64,000 nucleotides of DNA from DASVBE01 sp036375995 (GTDB taxonomy: Bacteria; Actinomycetota; Actinomycetes; Streptosporangiales; Streptosporangiaceae), in contig DASVBE010000311.1 of the NCBI GenBank assembly GCA_036375995.1, forward strand, positions 15,213-79,212. Reading direction: 5' to 3'. Positions 51,613 through 64,000 of this stretch are shown here, one piece after another; the stretch's first letter is position 1; every line of letters starts with the position of its first letter. Below the pieces are notes generated by a model. The model was not told the origin of the DNA and made no database searches. It worked only from the letters and a program-made list of their open reading frames with translations. The position numbers and the translations under genes are program-made.

Positions 51613-52862
51613 GACCGGGCCGCCGCCGCGGCGGCGATGTCGTGGCGGTACCAGCCGCCGCGCATCCCGATCCTGGCCACCGCCCGGTACGCCGTGTCGC
51701 GGGCGGCGGCCAGGTCCGGGCCGGTGCCGACCACGTTGAGCACCCGGCCGCCGGCCGAGACCAGGGTGCCGCCGTCGGCCAGGGTGGTGTTCGCCTGCAG
51801 CACGTAGGCGCCGGGCTCGGCGGCCGCCGCGTCGAGGCCGGTGATCTCGTCGCCGCGGGCCGAGGTCCCCGGGTAGCCCCCGGCGGCCAGCACCACGGTG
51901 ACCGCCGAGCCCGGGTGCCAGCTCAGCGGGCCGGCGCCGGCCAGGCCGCCGGGAACGGCCGCGGCGGCCAGCAGCCCGGCCAGCGGGCTGGCCAGCCGGT
52001 CCAGCACCACCTGGATCTCCGGGTCGCCGAACCGTGCGTTGAACTCGACCACCCGCGGGCCCGCCGCGGTCAGGGCCAGGCCTGCGTACAGCACCCCCTG
52101 GTACGGCGTGCCGCGGCGGCGCAGCTCGCACAGGGCAGGCTGGATCACGGTGGCCAGCACCTGGCCGGCCAGCCCGTCCGGCGCCCACGGCAGCGGGGTG
52201 TAGGCGCCCATCCCGCCGGTGTTCGGCCCGGCGTCGCCGTCGTGCGCCCGCTTGAAGTCCTGCGCGGGGAGGAGCGGGACCGCGTGCTCGCCGTCGGCCA
52301 GCGCGAACACCGACACCTCGGGACCGTCCAGGTACTCCTCGATCACCACCGGGGCAGCCGCCGCGGCGTGCGCCAGCGCGGCCGCGCGGTCCGTGGTCAC
52401 CAGCACGCCCTTGCCCGCGGCCAGCCCGTCGGCCTTGACCACGTACGGCGGGCCGAACCGGTCCAGGGCGGCGGCCGCCTCGGCCGGGGTGCGGGCGGTT
52501 ACCGCGGCCGCGGTCGGTATCCCGGCGGCGGCCATCACGTCCTTGGCGAAGGATTTCGAGCCCTCGATCATGGCCGCGTCCCTGACCGGGCCGAAGCAGG
52601 GGATCCCGGCGGCGGCCAGCACGTCGGCCACGCCGGCCACGAGGGGCGTTTCCGGGCCGATGACCACCAGGCCGGGCGCCAGGCGGCGGGCCAGCGCGCC
52701 GATCGCGGCGGGGTCGGCAGAGTCCACCTCGTGCCGGGCGGCGTGCGCCGCCATCCCCGGGTTCCCCGGGGCGACGTGCAGGCCGGTGACCGCCGGGTCG
52801 GCGGCCAGGGCCCGGCACAGCGCGTGCTCGCGGCCGCCCGTACCGATCACCAAGACGCGCAT
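51609..52862 (-). CDS. purD: Phosphoribosylamine--glycine ligase
   Basis: PurD forms GAR from phosphoribosylamine, glycine and ATP. The ATP-grasp enzyme of 417 residues has MRVLVIGTGGREHALCRAL, VIGPETPLVAGVAD, GSKSFAKDVMAAAGIPT, VVKADGLAAGKGV, AQDFKRAHDGDAGPNTGGMG and EFNARFGDPE, all diagnostic. It follows purA by 63 bp and overlaps ltrA by 4 bp. Confidence 0.97.
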   Translation of the reverse strand: MRVLVIGTGGREHALCRALAADPAVTGLHVAPGNPGMAAHAARHEVDSADPAAIGALARRLAPGLVVIGPETPLVAGVADVLAAAGIPCFGPVRDAAMIEGSKSFAKDVMAAAGIPTAAAVTARTPAEAAAALDRFGPPYVVKADGLAAGKGVLVTTDRAAALAHAAAAAPVVIEEYLDGPEVSVFALADGEHAVPLLPAQDFKRAHDGDAGPNTGGMGAYTPLPWAPDGLAGQVLATVIQPALCELRRRGTPYQGVLYAGLALTAAGPRVVEFNARFGDPEIQVVLDRLASPLAGLLAAAAVPGGLAGAGPLSWHPGSAVTVVLAAGGYPGTSARGDEITGLDAAAAEPGAYVLQANTTLADGGTLVSAGGRVLNVVGTGPDLAAARDTAYRAVARIGMRGGWYRHDIAAAAAARS

Positions 52863-52925
52863 CGCTGAGAGCCTACCGGCGTCCAGCGCCGCGAGCAGGG
52901 CCGATACGCGGTCGGCGAACGCCGC

Positions 52926-54209
<1,284 letters not shown>

Positions 54210-54210
54210 G

Positions 54211-54627
54211 TCAGCCAGACCCTAGCGCCTCGGCGGCCTCGGGGCTGCTGTCGCGCAGGAACTCCGCGCAGCGGGCCGCCTCGTCCTGCTCGCCGATCGC
54301 CGCGGCAGCCTGGCCGAGCAGGTACAGCGCGCGCAGGAAGCCCTGGTTGGGCTGGTGATCCCAGGGCACCGGGCCGTGCCCCTTCCAGCCGGCCCGGCGC
54401 AGCTGGTCCAGGCCACGGTGGTAGCCGGTCCGGGCGTAGGCGTAGGCGGCCACCGGCTCGCCGCGGTCCAGCGCCTGGGCGGCCAGCGCGGCCCAGGCCG
54501 CGCAGCAGGACGGAAACCGGGCGGCGACGTCGGCTGGGTCCCTGGCGTCCGCCAGGGCCGCGCTGGCCTCGGCGTCGTTCAGCAGGAACGTAGCGGGCGG
54601 CCCGCCCAGCAGGTTCTCGTAAGGCAT
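54211..54627 (-). CDS. DUF3151 family protein
   Basis: A 138-residue soluble, helical protein: MPYENLLGGPPATFLL, the Cys pair in RFPSCCAAWAALAAQAL, AYAYARTGYHRGLDQLRR and WDHQPNQGFLRALYLLGQA. These match the actinobacterial DUF3151 family, which characteristically sits between fba and purA. TPR-like helix pairs are suggested. Function is unknown. It heads the purine unit of this window. Confidence 0.88.
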   Translation of the reverse strand: MPYENLLGGPPATFLLNDAEASAALADARDPADVAARFPSCCAAWAALAAQALDRGEPVAAYAYARTGYHRGLDQLRRAGWKGHGPVPWDHQPNQGFLRALYLLGQAAAAIGEQDEAARCAEFLRDSSPEAAEALGSG

Positions 54628-54765
54628 GAGCCCATCCTGCCGCCCGGCGGGCCCGGGCCCCGACGTGGGTGGCGGTGATGGCTCCCGGAAACCCGCCGGA
54701 AGGCGAAATTGCAGGTCAGGCAGTCACAGCGAAGCGGCGGTGGGCCGTTCGGTAGATTCCAGATC

Positions 54766-55629
54766 ATGTCAGCGACCTATCCGCCGGCGGCGTCCAGCGG
54801 CGTGTTCTCGATCGGCGGCGGGCTGCCGGTGACCCGGCTCGGCTTGGGTGCGATGCGGATCACCGGCCCCGGGGCCTGGGGCGATCCGCCGGATCGGGAC
54901 GAGGCCATCGCGGTCCTGCGCCGGGCGGCCGAGCTGGGCGTGGACTTCATCGACACCGCCGATTCCTACGGGCCCGCGGTCAGCGAGGACCTGATCCGCG
55001 CGGCGCTGCATCCCTACGACGGGATCGCCGTCGCCACCAAGGGCGGGTATCTGCGCACCGGGCCGGGGAAGTGGCACACCCTCGGCAAGCCGGAGTACCT
55101 GCGGCAGTGCGTGGAGATGAGCCTGCGGCGGCTCGGCGTGGAGACGATCGACCTGTACCAGCTGCACCGGATCGACCCCGAGGTCCCGCTGGCCGATCAG
55201 GTCGGCGAGCTCGACGCGATGCGCCGCGAAGGCAAGATCCGCTACCTGGGGCTGTCCGAGGTCAGCGTGCCGCAGATCGGCGAGGCCCGGCTGACCGCAC
55301 CGATCGCGTCGGTGCAGAACCTGTACAACCTGACCGCCAGGCAGTCCGAGGACGTGCTCGACTACTGCGAGCGGGAGGGGCTGGCCTTCATCCCGTGGGA
55401 CCCGATCGCGTCCGGCCGCCTGGCCGAGGCGCACGGCCCGCTGGCCATGCTGGCCAAGCAGACCGGCGCGGCCCCGGTCCAGCTGGCCCTGGCCTGGCTG
55501 CTGCAGCGGTCCGGCGTGATGCTGCCGATCCCCGGCACGGGCTCGGCCGAGCACCTGGAGGAGAACGTGGGCGCCGCGCTGGTCGAGCTGACCGACGCCC
55601 AGTACGCCGAGCTGTCCGCGCTGGGCTAG
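54766..55629 (+). CDS. Aldo/keto reductase
   Basis: The 287-residue NADPH-dependent oxidoreductase has the catalytic tetrad of the family: Asp in DFIDTADSYGP, Tyr in the same motif, Lys in IAVATKGGYLR, and His in LYQLHRIDPE. Cofactor-binding PIPGTGSAEHLEEN follows. The substrate is unknown. ATG 54766 (MSATYPPAAS) begins near the fold; the frame also has an ATG at 54709. It ends 3 bp from the convergent phosphoesterase. Confidence 0.9.
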   Translation: MSATYPPAASSGVFSIGGGLPVTRLGLGAMRITGPGAWGDPPDRDEAIAVLRRAAELGVDFIDTADSYGPAVSEDLIRAALHPYDGIAVATKGGYLRTGPGKWHTLGKPEYLRQCVEMSLRRLGVETIDLYQLHRIDPEVPLADQVGELDAMRREGKIRYLGLSEVSVPQIGEARLTAPIASVQNLYNLTARQSEDVLDYCEREGLAFIPWDPIASGRLAEAHGPLAMLAKQTGAAPVQLALAWLLQRSGVMLPIPGTGSAEHLEENVGAALVELTDAQYAELSALG

Positions 55630-55632
55630 GGC

Positions 55633-56388
55633 CTAGCGGCCGTCGCGGGGGCCGAAAGCCTCGATCGCTTCCCCGTCGCTGGCCGAGCTTGTGATGTAGT
55701 CGTCGGCCCAGGCGGCAGCGCCCGGGTAGCCGGACTCGGCGATCAGCCGGGCGCGGGCCGCGGCCGCGTCGTAGCGGGTGCGTCTCAGCTGCACGCCGGG
55801 GCCGAGCAGGGCCCAGTGCGCGCCGGCGGCGCCGTAGGGCATGCCGATGCTGCCCGGGTTGACGATCATGCGGCCGTGCGCGAGGCGGGCGAACGGCATG
55901 TGGGTGTGGCCGCAGACGATCGTGGTCACCTCGTCGCCGAGGCCGTCCATGACCTCGGTCCAGCGGTCCATCCGGGAGTCGACCAGCACCACCTCGGTGT
56001 CGTTTCGCGGGGTGGCGTGGCAGAGCATGACCTGGCCCAGGCCGGCCACCGTGACCACGGCCCGCTCGGGCAGCCCGGCCAGCAGCTTCACCTGATCGGG
56101 CCGGAGCTGGCTGGCTGCCCAGGGGGTGACCTCGTCCGGGATCTCGATGTCCAGGCCGCCGGCCAGCTCGGTCAGCTCGCGGTCGGCGTTGCCGCGGATC
56201 CAGATGGCCCGGTCACCCAGCGAGCTCAGCAGGTCCAGGGTCTCCACCGGCTGCGGGCCTGAGGCCAGGTCGCCGGTCAGCGCGATCCGGTCGGCGGCGG
56301 CTACATCCGGCTCGGCCAGCACGGCCTCCAGGGCCGGGAGCACCCCGTGGATGTCGGACAGGACCGCCAGCCGCTCGATTTCAGCCAT
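55633..56388 (-). CDS. Metallophosphoesterase (YfcE/MJ0936-type)
   Basis: The 251-residue calcineurin-like phosphoesterase shows all metal-binding blocks: LSDIHGVLPALEAVL, ALTGDLASGPQPVE, WIRGNADREL, and VCGHTHMPFARL with NPGSIGMPYG. Relatives hydrolyse phosphodiesters or nucleotides; the substrate cannot be set. It is transcribed downstream of fba with a 92-bp gap. Confidence 0.9.
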   Translation of the reverse strand: MAEIERLAVLSDIHGVLPALEAVLAEPDVAAADRIALTGDLASGPQPVETLDLLSSLGDRAIWIRGNADRELTELAGGLDIEIPDEVTPWAASQLRPDQVKLLAGLPERAVVTVAGLGQVMLCHATPRNDTEVVLVDSRMDRWTEVMDGLGDEVTTIVCGHTHMPFARLAHGRMIVNPGSIGMPYGAAGAHWALLGPGVQLRRTRYDAAAARARLIAESGYPGAAAWADDYITSSASDGEAIEAFGPRDGR

Positions 56389-56480
56389 GCGGCCAGCCTG
56401 GCACCCGGCGGCGCGGCCGGTCAGCAGGCTTCGCTGTCAGCGCAGCCCGGTTGAGTGCAGCCCGGTTCAGTGCAGGCGGG

Positions 56481-57503
56481 TCAGGACAGCTTCGTGCCCG
56501 CCGACAGCAGGTCCTCGCACGCCTGCACGACGCGCTTGGCCATCGACTCCTCGGCGGCCTTGCCCCAGGTGCGCGGGTCATAGGACTTCTTGGAGCCGAC
56601 GTCGCCGTCGACCTTCAGCACGCCGTCGTAATGCGTGAACATGTGCGCGGCGACCGGCCGGGTGAACGCGTACTGCATGTCCGTGTCCACGTTCATCTTC
56701 ACCACGCCGTACGAGATCGCCTCGTGGATGTCGCTCAGGTCCGACCCGGAGCCGCCGTGGAAGACCAGGTCGAACGGCTTCTCGCGGCCGTACTTCTGGC
56801 CCACCGCGTCCTGGATGGTCTTCAGTACCGACGGCCGCAGCTTGACGTGCCCCGGCTTGTAGACCCCGTGCACGTTGCCGAACGTGGCGGCCAGGATGTA
56901 ACGGCCCTGATCGCCCAGGCCGAGCGCCTCGGCGGTGGCCAGCGCGTCCTCGGGCGTGGTGTACAGCTTCTCGTTGATCTCGCCGACGACGCCGTCCTCC
57001 TCGCCGCCGACCACGCCGATCTCCATTTCCATGATGATCCGCGCGGCCGCGCAGCCGGCCAGCAGTTCCCTGGCGATCTGGAGGTTCTCCTCCAGCGGCA
57101 CCGCCGAGCCGTCCCACATGTGCGACTGGAACAGCGGCTCCTGCCCGCCCGCGACCCGCTCCCTGGAAACCTCGATCAGCGGCCGCATGTAGCCGTCGAG
57201 CTTGTCCTTGGGGCAGTGGTCGGTGTGCAGCGCCACCTGGACCGGGTAGCGGTCCGCGACCGCGTGGGCGAAGTGGGCCAGCGCGACCGCGCCGGTGACC
57301 ATGTCCTTCACCGAGGCACCGGACAGGTACTCGGCGCCGCCGGTGGAGATCTGGACGATCCCGTCGCTGCCGGCCTCGGCGAACCCGCGCAGCGCGGCGT
57401 TCAGGGTCTGGCTGGAGGTCACGTTGACAGCCGGGTAAGCGAAGCCCTGCTGCTTGGCCCGGTCCAGCATCTGCGCGTAGACCTCAGGCGTGGCGATCGG
57501 CAT
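56481..57503 (-). CDS. fba: Class II fructose-bisphosphate aldolase
   Basis: The zinc-dependent glycolytic aldolase is 340 residues. AYPAVNVTSSQTLNAALRG, the metal-ligand HTDHCPKDKLDGY, EMEIGVVGGEEDGV, TFGNVHGVYKPGHVKL, LVFHGGSGSD and KMNVDTDMQYAFTRPV are all class IIA features. ATG 57503 is used. The fba-DUF3151-purA neighbourhood is conserved in actinobacteria; here a divergent aldo/keto reductase and a phosphoesterase lie between. Confidence 0.96.
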   Translation of the reverse strand: MPIATPEVYAQMLDRAKQQGFAYPAVNVTSSQTLNAALRGFAEAGSDGIVQISTGGAEYLSGASVKDMVTGAVALAHFAHAVADRYPVQVALHTDHCPKDKLDGYMRPLIEVSRERVAGGQEPLFQSHMWDGSAVPLEENLQIARELLAGCAAARIIMEMEIGVVGGEEDGVVGEINEKLYTTPEDALATAEALGLGDQGRYILAATFGNVHGVYKPGHVKLRPSVLKTIQDAVGQKYGREKPFDLVFHGGSGSDLSDIHEAISYGVVKMNVDTDMQYAFTRPVAAHMFTHYDGVLKVDGDVGSKKSYDPRTWGKAAEESMAKRVVQACEDLLSAGTKLS

Positions 57504-57610
57504 GGTAGCTGCTCCCTGTTGTGGTGCTGGCGCCCCCAGTATCCCCGGAGCGCCGCCCGGCGGGGTTACCCGCGGGCTAACACCGGCCTGCTACCCGGGA
57601 ACCGCCCCGG

Positions 57611-58174
57611 CTACTCCGGGGCGACGTCGGCGAGTTCGTAGGCGGCCAGGTAGGGCAGGCCGGCCCCGGTCACCGCGGCGCGGGCGCCGCGGTCCACGAC
57701 CACGGCCACGCCCACCACCTCGGCGCCGGCGTCTCGCAGCACATCCACGGCGGTGAGCACCGACGACCCGGTGGTCGAGGTGTCCTCGACGGCCAGCACC
57801 CGGCGGCCCGCCACGTCCGGGCCCTCGATCCGGCGCTGCAGGCCGTGCTCCTTCCCGCTCTTGCGCACCACGAACGCGTCCAGCACCCAGCCGCGGGCCG
57901 CGGCGGCGTGCATCATCGCGGTGGCCACCGGGTCCGCGCCGAGGGTCAGCCCGCCGACCGCGTCGTAGGCCAGGCCGGCGGTGAGGTCCAGCATGACCTG
58001 CCCGGCCAGTGGCGCGGCCCGGCCGCTGAGCAGCACTTGGCGCAGGTCGATGTACCAGGTCGCGCGCTGGCCCGAGGACAGGGTGAAGTCGCCGCGCACG
58101 ACCGCCTGCCGCTGGATGATGCCCAGCAGGCCGCGGTGGGCGGCGGCCCCGCGGGAACCGTGATCATCGGTCAC
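57611..58174 (-). CDS. pyrE: Orotate phosphoribosyltransferase
   Basis: PyrE makes OMP from orotate and PRPP in pyrimidine synthesis. The 187-residue protein has GDFTLSSGQRATWYIDLR, FVVRKSGKEHGLQ with the conserved Lys, and the PRPP loop VLAVEDTSTTGSSVLTAV. GTG 58174 is the first plausible start. It is stand-alone rather than in the pyr operon and precedes fba on the same strand. Confidence 0.94.
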   Translation of the reverse strand: MTDDHGSRGAAAHRGLLGIIQRQAVVRGDFTLSSGQRATWYIDLRQVLLSGRAAPLAGQVMLDLTAGLAYDAVGGLTLGADPVATAMMHAAAARGWVLDAFVVRKSGKEHGLQRRIEGPDVAGRRVLAVEDTSTTGSSVLTAVDVLRDAGAEVVGVAVVVDRGARAAVTGAGLPYLAAYELADVAPE

Positions 58175-58371
58175 GGCTGCTGAGCCTACCGGGCGGCGTT
58201 CCGCGACCAGGAGGTGACCGTCTCGGGACGCGGCCGGCCCGGAAAGGCCCTGATACCAGCCGATCGGGGCCGCCGATCACCGGCCGGGCGGCTGCGTCCG
58301 TTATCGGCACTTACCGGCGCGCCGGCTCCGTGCCGCTGGTAACGTCTCGGCCGGAGAGGAGGGCGGTGCTG

Positions 58372-60450
58372 GTGGATCGCTGCGCGCTTTTCGTAGACGC
58401 GAGCTACATGCTCGCCGACGGCGCGATGGCCGTTCACGGTACACGCCGCCGGGACTCGGTTTCCTGGGATTATGCGGGTCTGCTCAAGCTGCTGTCGGGG
58501 CTCTGCAGCGACAGCACCGGGCTCCCGCTGCTCCGCTGCTACTGGTACGAGGCGACGGTCGAGGGCCGCCGCACGTCCGAGCACGACGCGCTCGCCGACC
58601 TCGCCCACCTCAAGCTCCGGCTCGGCCGCCTGCGGCCCGGCCGCCGCGAGGGCGTGGAGAGCGAGATGCACCGCGATCTGATCGCGCTGGCGAAGAACGG
58701 CGCGATCACCGAGGCGGTCGTGGTCAGCGGCGACGAGGACCTCACCGAGGTCATCTCCGAGGTCCAGGCACTCGGCGTCCGGGTGCTGATCGGCTGCGTC
58801 ACGGTGGACGGCAGCTGGACCATCTCCCGCCCGCTTCGCCAGGAATGCGACGAGGTCCTGGAGATCAGCGGCGCGCACCTGCGCCCGTTCGTGGACCTGA
58901 TCCCCGGTGCCGAGCCCCGCCGCGACGACGACTACGCCCCCGGCTATCCGGGCCCGGGCCCGTCCTCGAACGGCCACGGGCCGGCTCTGGGCGCGGTCAC
59001 CCGCCACGGGCTGCCCGCCGCGGCACTGCCCGCGCCACCGCTCTACAACGCCCCGGTGCTGCCCGGCTACCAGCGTCCCGGGCCGGCCGGCGACCAGTCC
59101 GGGTCCGGTGGCCACGCCGGCCAGGACAACCACGCCGGGGCCGGCCAGGGCGGCGCTGCGGCGGGCGGGGGCAGCCACGCCGTCCCGTCCGGGCTGCCCG
59201 GCCAGGCCAACGGGCTGCCGCAGCGGGCCGCCGACCGGTCAGGCCCGCAGGCGGACGGCCCGCTGGGCGGCCCGGGGCCGCTCGGCAACGCGCGGCAGCA
59301 GAACCTGTCGCAGCACGACCCGCTGTCCGGGCCGCTGCCCGGCAGCGGGGCCACGGGCGGCCAGCAAACCAGCCGGCACGGCAGTGACCAGGCGGTCCCG
59401 CTGACCGCCAGCGCCTCGTTCCCCCCGCTCGACCAGTTCCACGACCGGTTGCCCGCCGACGGCAACGGGCCCGGAACCGGCCCGCAGACCGGTCAGGCCG
59501 GCGGCGCGCGGCACGGCAGCGGCCAGGCTGGCGGCAGCAGTGCCGTGACCCAGCAGTACCAGCAGCCGGGGGCCGGCTACGGCGGCTCCGCGGACCCCCT
59601 CTCGATGACGTCGTTCGGCGGTCAGCAGAGCCCGCAGGCCCCGGGCGGCGGCCAGCAGGGCCAGGGTGCTGGCCAGACCGGGCCGCAGCCGGCCCAGCAC
59701 GGCGCGGGCAGTGCAGGTGCGGCCGGCCCGCTGAGCCACTCCGGCCCGATCGGCCACCCGTCCGGCCCGGCCGGCGGCATGGGCCAATCCGGTCTGGGCC
59801 AATCCGGGCTGAGCCAGCCCGGCGGAATGGGGCAAGGCGGCCCAATCGGCCAATCCGGGCAAATGGGGCAACCAGCGTCAATGGGTCAGAGTTCCGCAAT
59901 GAGCCAGGGCGGAATGCCTTCCCAGGGAATGGCGCCGCCGCCGCCAATGGGCCAGGGTCAGCCGGGGGGCCAGTCCCAGGGACAGCCCGGCGCCATGGGC
60001 GGCGGCTCAGGCCCGCCCGGCGCGGGCGGCGGCGCGGCCCAGCAGGGCGGCGGCCTGAGCCAGCCCGGCGGCTTCGGCCCGGGCCAGGCCCCCAGCAATG
60101 GCCTGAGCCAGGGCAGCGGCCTCGGGCCGTCGTTCGGCCCCGGGCCCAACCAGTTCGCGAACCCGCAGCCGGGCGGCGCCGGGCCGGTGCCGCAGCCGGT
60201 CGCGGTGTCGCTGGCCGACGCGGTCCAGGCGGCGCATGCCGAGGGTTTCGGCTTCGGCGAGGCAGTGGCCAGGGACGCCCCGGCGCTGTGGCTCGAAGCG
60301 GTGCTCGCCCGCAAGCCGCGGATGCCGTCCGACCTCGAGGCACGCTTGCTCCAGGGATCAGCTTTGCCTATTGATTCCCTGTTGCACGATGAGGTCCGGC
60401 ATGCGCTGCGCCGGGGTTTCTGGGACGCGCTGGAACGGTCGCGCCGGTAA
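58372..60450 (+). CDS. NYN-domain (PIN-like RNase) protein with very long Gly/Gln-rich low-complexity tail
   Basis: Residues 1-~175 form a NYN/PIN-like nuclease domain with LFVDASYML (Asp9), the acidic/His ESEMHRDLIALA (about 96-107) and VVSGDEDLTEVI (Asp121, Asp123); these positions bind the metal in related RNases. Residues ~180-610 are disordered, rich in Gly, Gln, Pro and Ser, with repeated GQSGLGQ/GMGQ/GQPGG units. A conserved-looking C-terminal helical part (about 615-692) has SLADAVQAAHAEGFGFGEAV. GTG 58372 was chosen because GGAGAGGAGGG ends 8 nt upstream; the frame opens at 58330. It may act in RNA turnover. Confidence 0.85.
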   Translation: MDRCALFVDASYMLADGAMAVHGTRRRDSVSWDYAGLLKLLSGLCSDSTGLPLLRCYWYEATVEGRRTSEHDALADLAHLKLRLGRLRPGRREGVESEMHRDLIALAKNGAITEAVVVSGDEDLTEVISEVQALGVRVLIGCVTVDGSWTISRPLRQECDEVLEISGAHLRPFVDLIPGAEPRRDDDYAPGYPGPGPSSNGHGPALGAVTRHGLPAAALPAPPLYNAPVLPGYQRPGPAGDQSGSGGHAGQDNHAGAGQGGAAAGGGSHAVPSGLPGQANGLPQRAADRSGPQADGPLGGPGPLGNARQQNLSQHDPLSGPLPGSGATGGQQTSRHGSDQAVPLTASASFPPLDQFHDRLPADGNGPGTGPQTGQAGGARHGSGQAGGSSAVTQQYQQPGAGYGGSADPLSMTSFGGQQSPQAPGGGQQGQGAGQTGPQPAQHGAGSAGAAGPLSHSGPIGHPSGPAGGMGQSGLGQSGLSQPGGMGQGGPIGQSGQMGQPASMGQSSAMSQGGMPSQGMAPPPPMGQGQPGGQSQGQPGAMGGGSGPPGAGGGAAQQGGGLSQPGGFGPGQAPSNGLSQGSGLGPSFGPGPNQFANPQPGGAGPVPQPVAVSLADAVQAAHAEGFGFGEAVARDAPALWLEAVLARKPRMPSDLEARLLQGSALPIDSLLHDEVRHALRRGFWDALERSRR

Positions 60451-61185
60451 CGGTGGAGACGACCGAATCCGTGCCGCCGACGGCGTGGCCGGGCGTTCAA
60501 TGCCAGTCCGGGTGGGTACGTTCTGGATCGTGCCTGTGCTAAGCCGCGAGGAATTCGACGCCATTGAGTTCGGGGCCGCGTTCAGCGGCGATCACGAAGC
60601 TGCCGCTCAGCGGATGAGCCGGCTGGCCGTGACGGGCACACAGACCGAATCGATGCCCCGCGCCGAGGCGTTCCTGCGGGCCGGGGAGCAGTGGCTGCTG
60701 GCCGACGACCCGGCCGCGGCGGCGAGCGGGTTCCGGCTCGCCCTGGCCGACGGCGGCCCGGTGTTCGTCGACCCGCGGGTGCCGCTGGCCCGGGCCCTGT
60801 TCCTGCTCGGCAAGCAGTCCGAGGCCCTGGGCCTGATCAGCACGCTGAAGGCCGAGGGCCGCCGGGACCCGCGGATGTGCGACCTGGTCGCCGAACTGCT
60901 GGTGGAGCGCGGTGACCTGGCCGGGGCCCTGGACTGGGCCACCGCCGGGGTTGAGCGGTGCCTCGCCGACCGCGCTGACGCGGCCCGGCCGGGCCCGCGA
61001 CTGGTGAACGCCGGCGAACGTCCCGGCCGGGCCGGCACCGCGCGGGACGGGGCCGACGAGCTGACCATGCTGCTCAGCCTGCGCTACCGGATCCGGGTCG
61101 ACCTCGGGCTGCCCGAGGACGACTTCGACCGGCTGCTGGACGCCGCGCCTGCCGAAGGCGCGGCGCCCGCCGGCGAGCCCGGAAG

Positions 61186-63838
<2,653 letters not shown>

Positions 63839-63846
<8 letters not shown>

Positions 63847-64000
63847 CTGCTATCTCATCCTGATTCTCAGTGCTTGTATGACCCGGGCTCGTATGATCCG
63901 GCGCCGCCGTGGCCGCGATCGGGCCGCGGGCACCGCCCGGCCGGACCGGGACCAGCGTGCCGCGGCCGCTCTGGCGCAGCAGCCGGGCCAGCCGGGCGGC
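63839..64000 (-). CDS. C-terminal part of a gene upstream of clpB (possibly hspR)
   Basis: On the minus strand a frame enters from the right edge (AARLARLLRQSGRGTLVPVR) and remains open to a TGA at 63839-63841, overlapping the clpB start by 8 bp. Third codon positions are almost all G/C in the first 36 codons, supporting coding; the last part has weaker codon bias. hspR precedes clpB in some actinobacteria, but the helix-turn-helix region is outside the window, so identity is not established. Confidence 0.45.
63872..63901 (-). promoter_or_regulatory. 15-bp direct repeat upstream of clpB
   Basis: GCTTGTATGACCCGG and GCTCGTATGATCCGG lie head to tail 25-55 bp before the clpB ATG, differing at two positions. 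They could be a pair of regulator sites, but they overlap the possible end of the upstream reading frame. Confidence 0.4.

Overview
The window is about 64 kb of very GC-rich DNA with dense, overlapping genes. It carries several actinobacterial marker families: Lsr2, the DUF3180, DUF3151 and DUF2516 proteins, a LysX-like MprF protein, and ClpC beside Lsr2. Starts are mixed ATG, GTG and TTG. It reads as a chromosomal housekeeping segment of a high-GC actinomycete, Streptosporangiales-like or Streptomyces-like; the genus cannot be fixed from sequence alone. No rRNA, tRNA, CRISPR array or transposase was seen.

Layout. (1) 0-13.8 kb, plus strand: end of a likely zinc metalloprotease, tilS, hpt, ftsH, then a folate/pantothenate block (folE, an MprF-like lysyltransferase, folP-folB-folK, DUF3180, a DUF2520 Rossmann protein, panC, coaX) and lysS. 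(2) 13.9-25 kb: an NlpC/P60 cell-wall hydrolase behind a c-di-AMP (ydaO-type) riboswitch; an endonuclease-Q-like/UvrD helicase fusion; a small membrane protein; lsr2; clpC; mutY; and disA, which makes c-di-AMP. (3) 25-37.4 kb: an accessory-looking segment separating disA from radA. It holds a kinase of the Rv2004c type, a translationally coupled operon for acetate-CoA ligase, a PDH-like E1alpha/E1beta/E2 and an acyl carrier protein, a divergent GNAT/adenosine-specific-kinase pair, a second ACP, an AlaX editing protein, DUF2516 and a BKACE enzyme. It ends in a junction of two gene remnants. Three palindromes resembling the DosR/DevR box lie in front of its transcription units. (4) 37.4-48 kb: dtd, a sugar isomerase, radA, an LLM oxidoreductase/ATP-grasp pair, an aromatic aminotransferase (Pat/HisC2), a BlaI-M56 pair, an unfamiliar regulator and a MurA. 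(5) 48-54.6 kb, minus strand: DUF3151-purA-purD-ltrA-purB-purC, tightly packed, with a membrane protein inside a purine operon. (6) 54.7-64 kb: an aldo/keto reductase, a phosphoesterase, fba, pyrE, a NYN-domain protein with a long Gly/Gln-rich tail, a TPR-like protein, clpB, and the end of a gene upstream of clpB.

How the parts fit. The core is translation fidelity (tilS, lysS, AlaX, dtd), folate/CoA and purine supply, and proteostasis (FtsH, ClpC, ClpB). The c-di-AMP synthase and a c-di-AMP-sensing riboswitch on a wall hydrolase lie within 9 kb of each other. The 25-34 kb block is the best candidate for a poorly described system: a low-oxygen or dormancy-type module in which acetate- or oxoacid-derived acyl groups may be handed to dedicated carrier proteins. 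That function is inference from gene order, coupling and operator-like palindromes.
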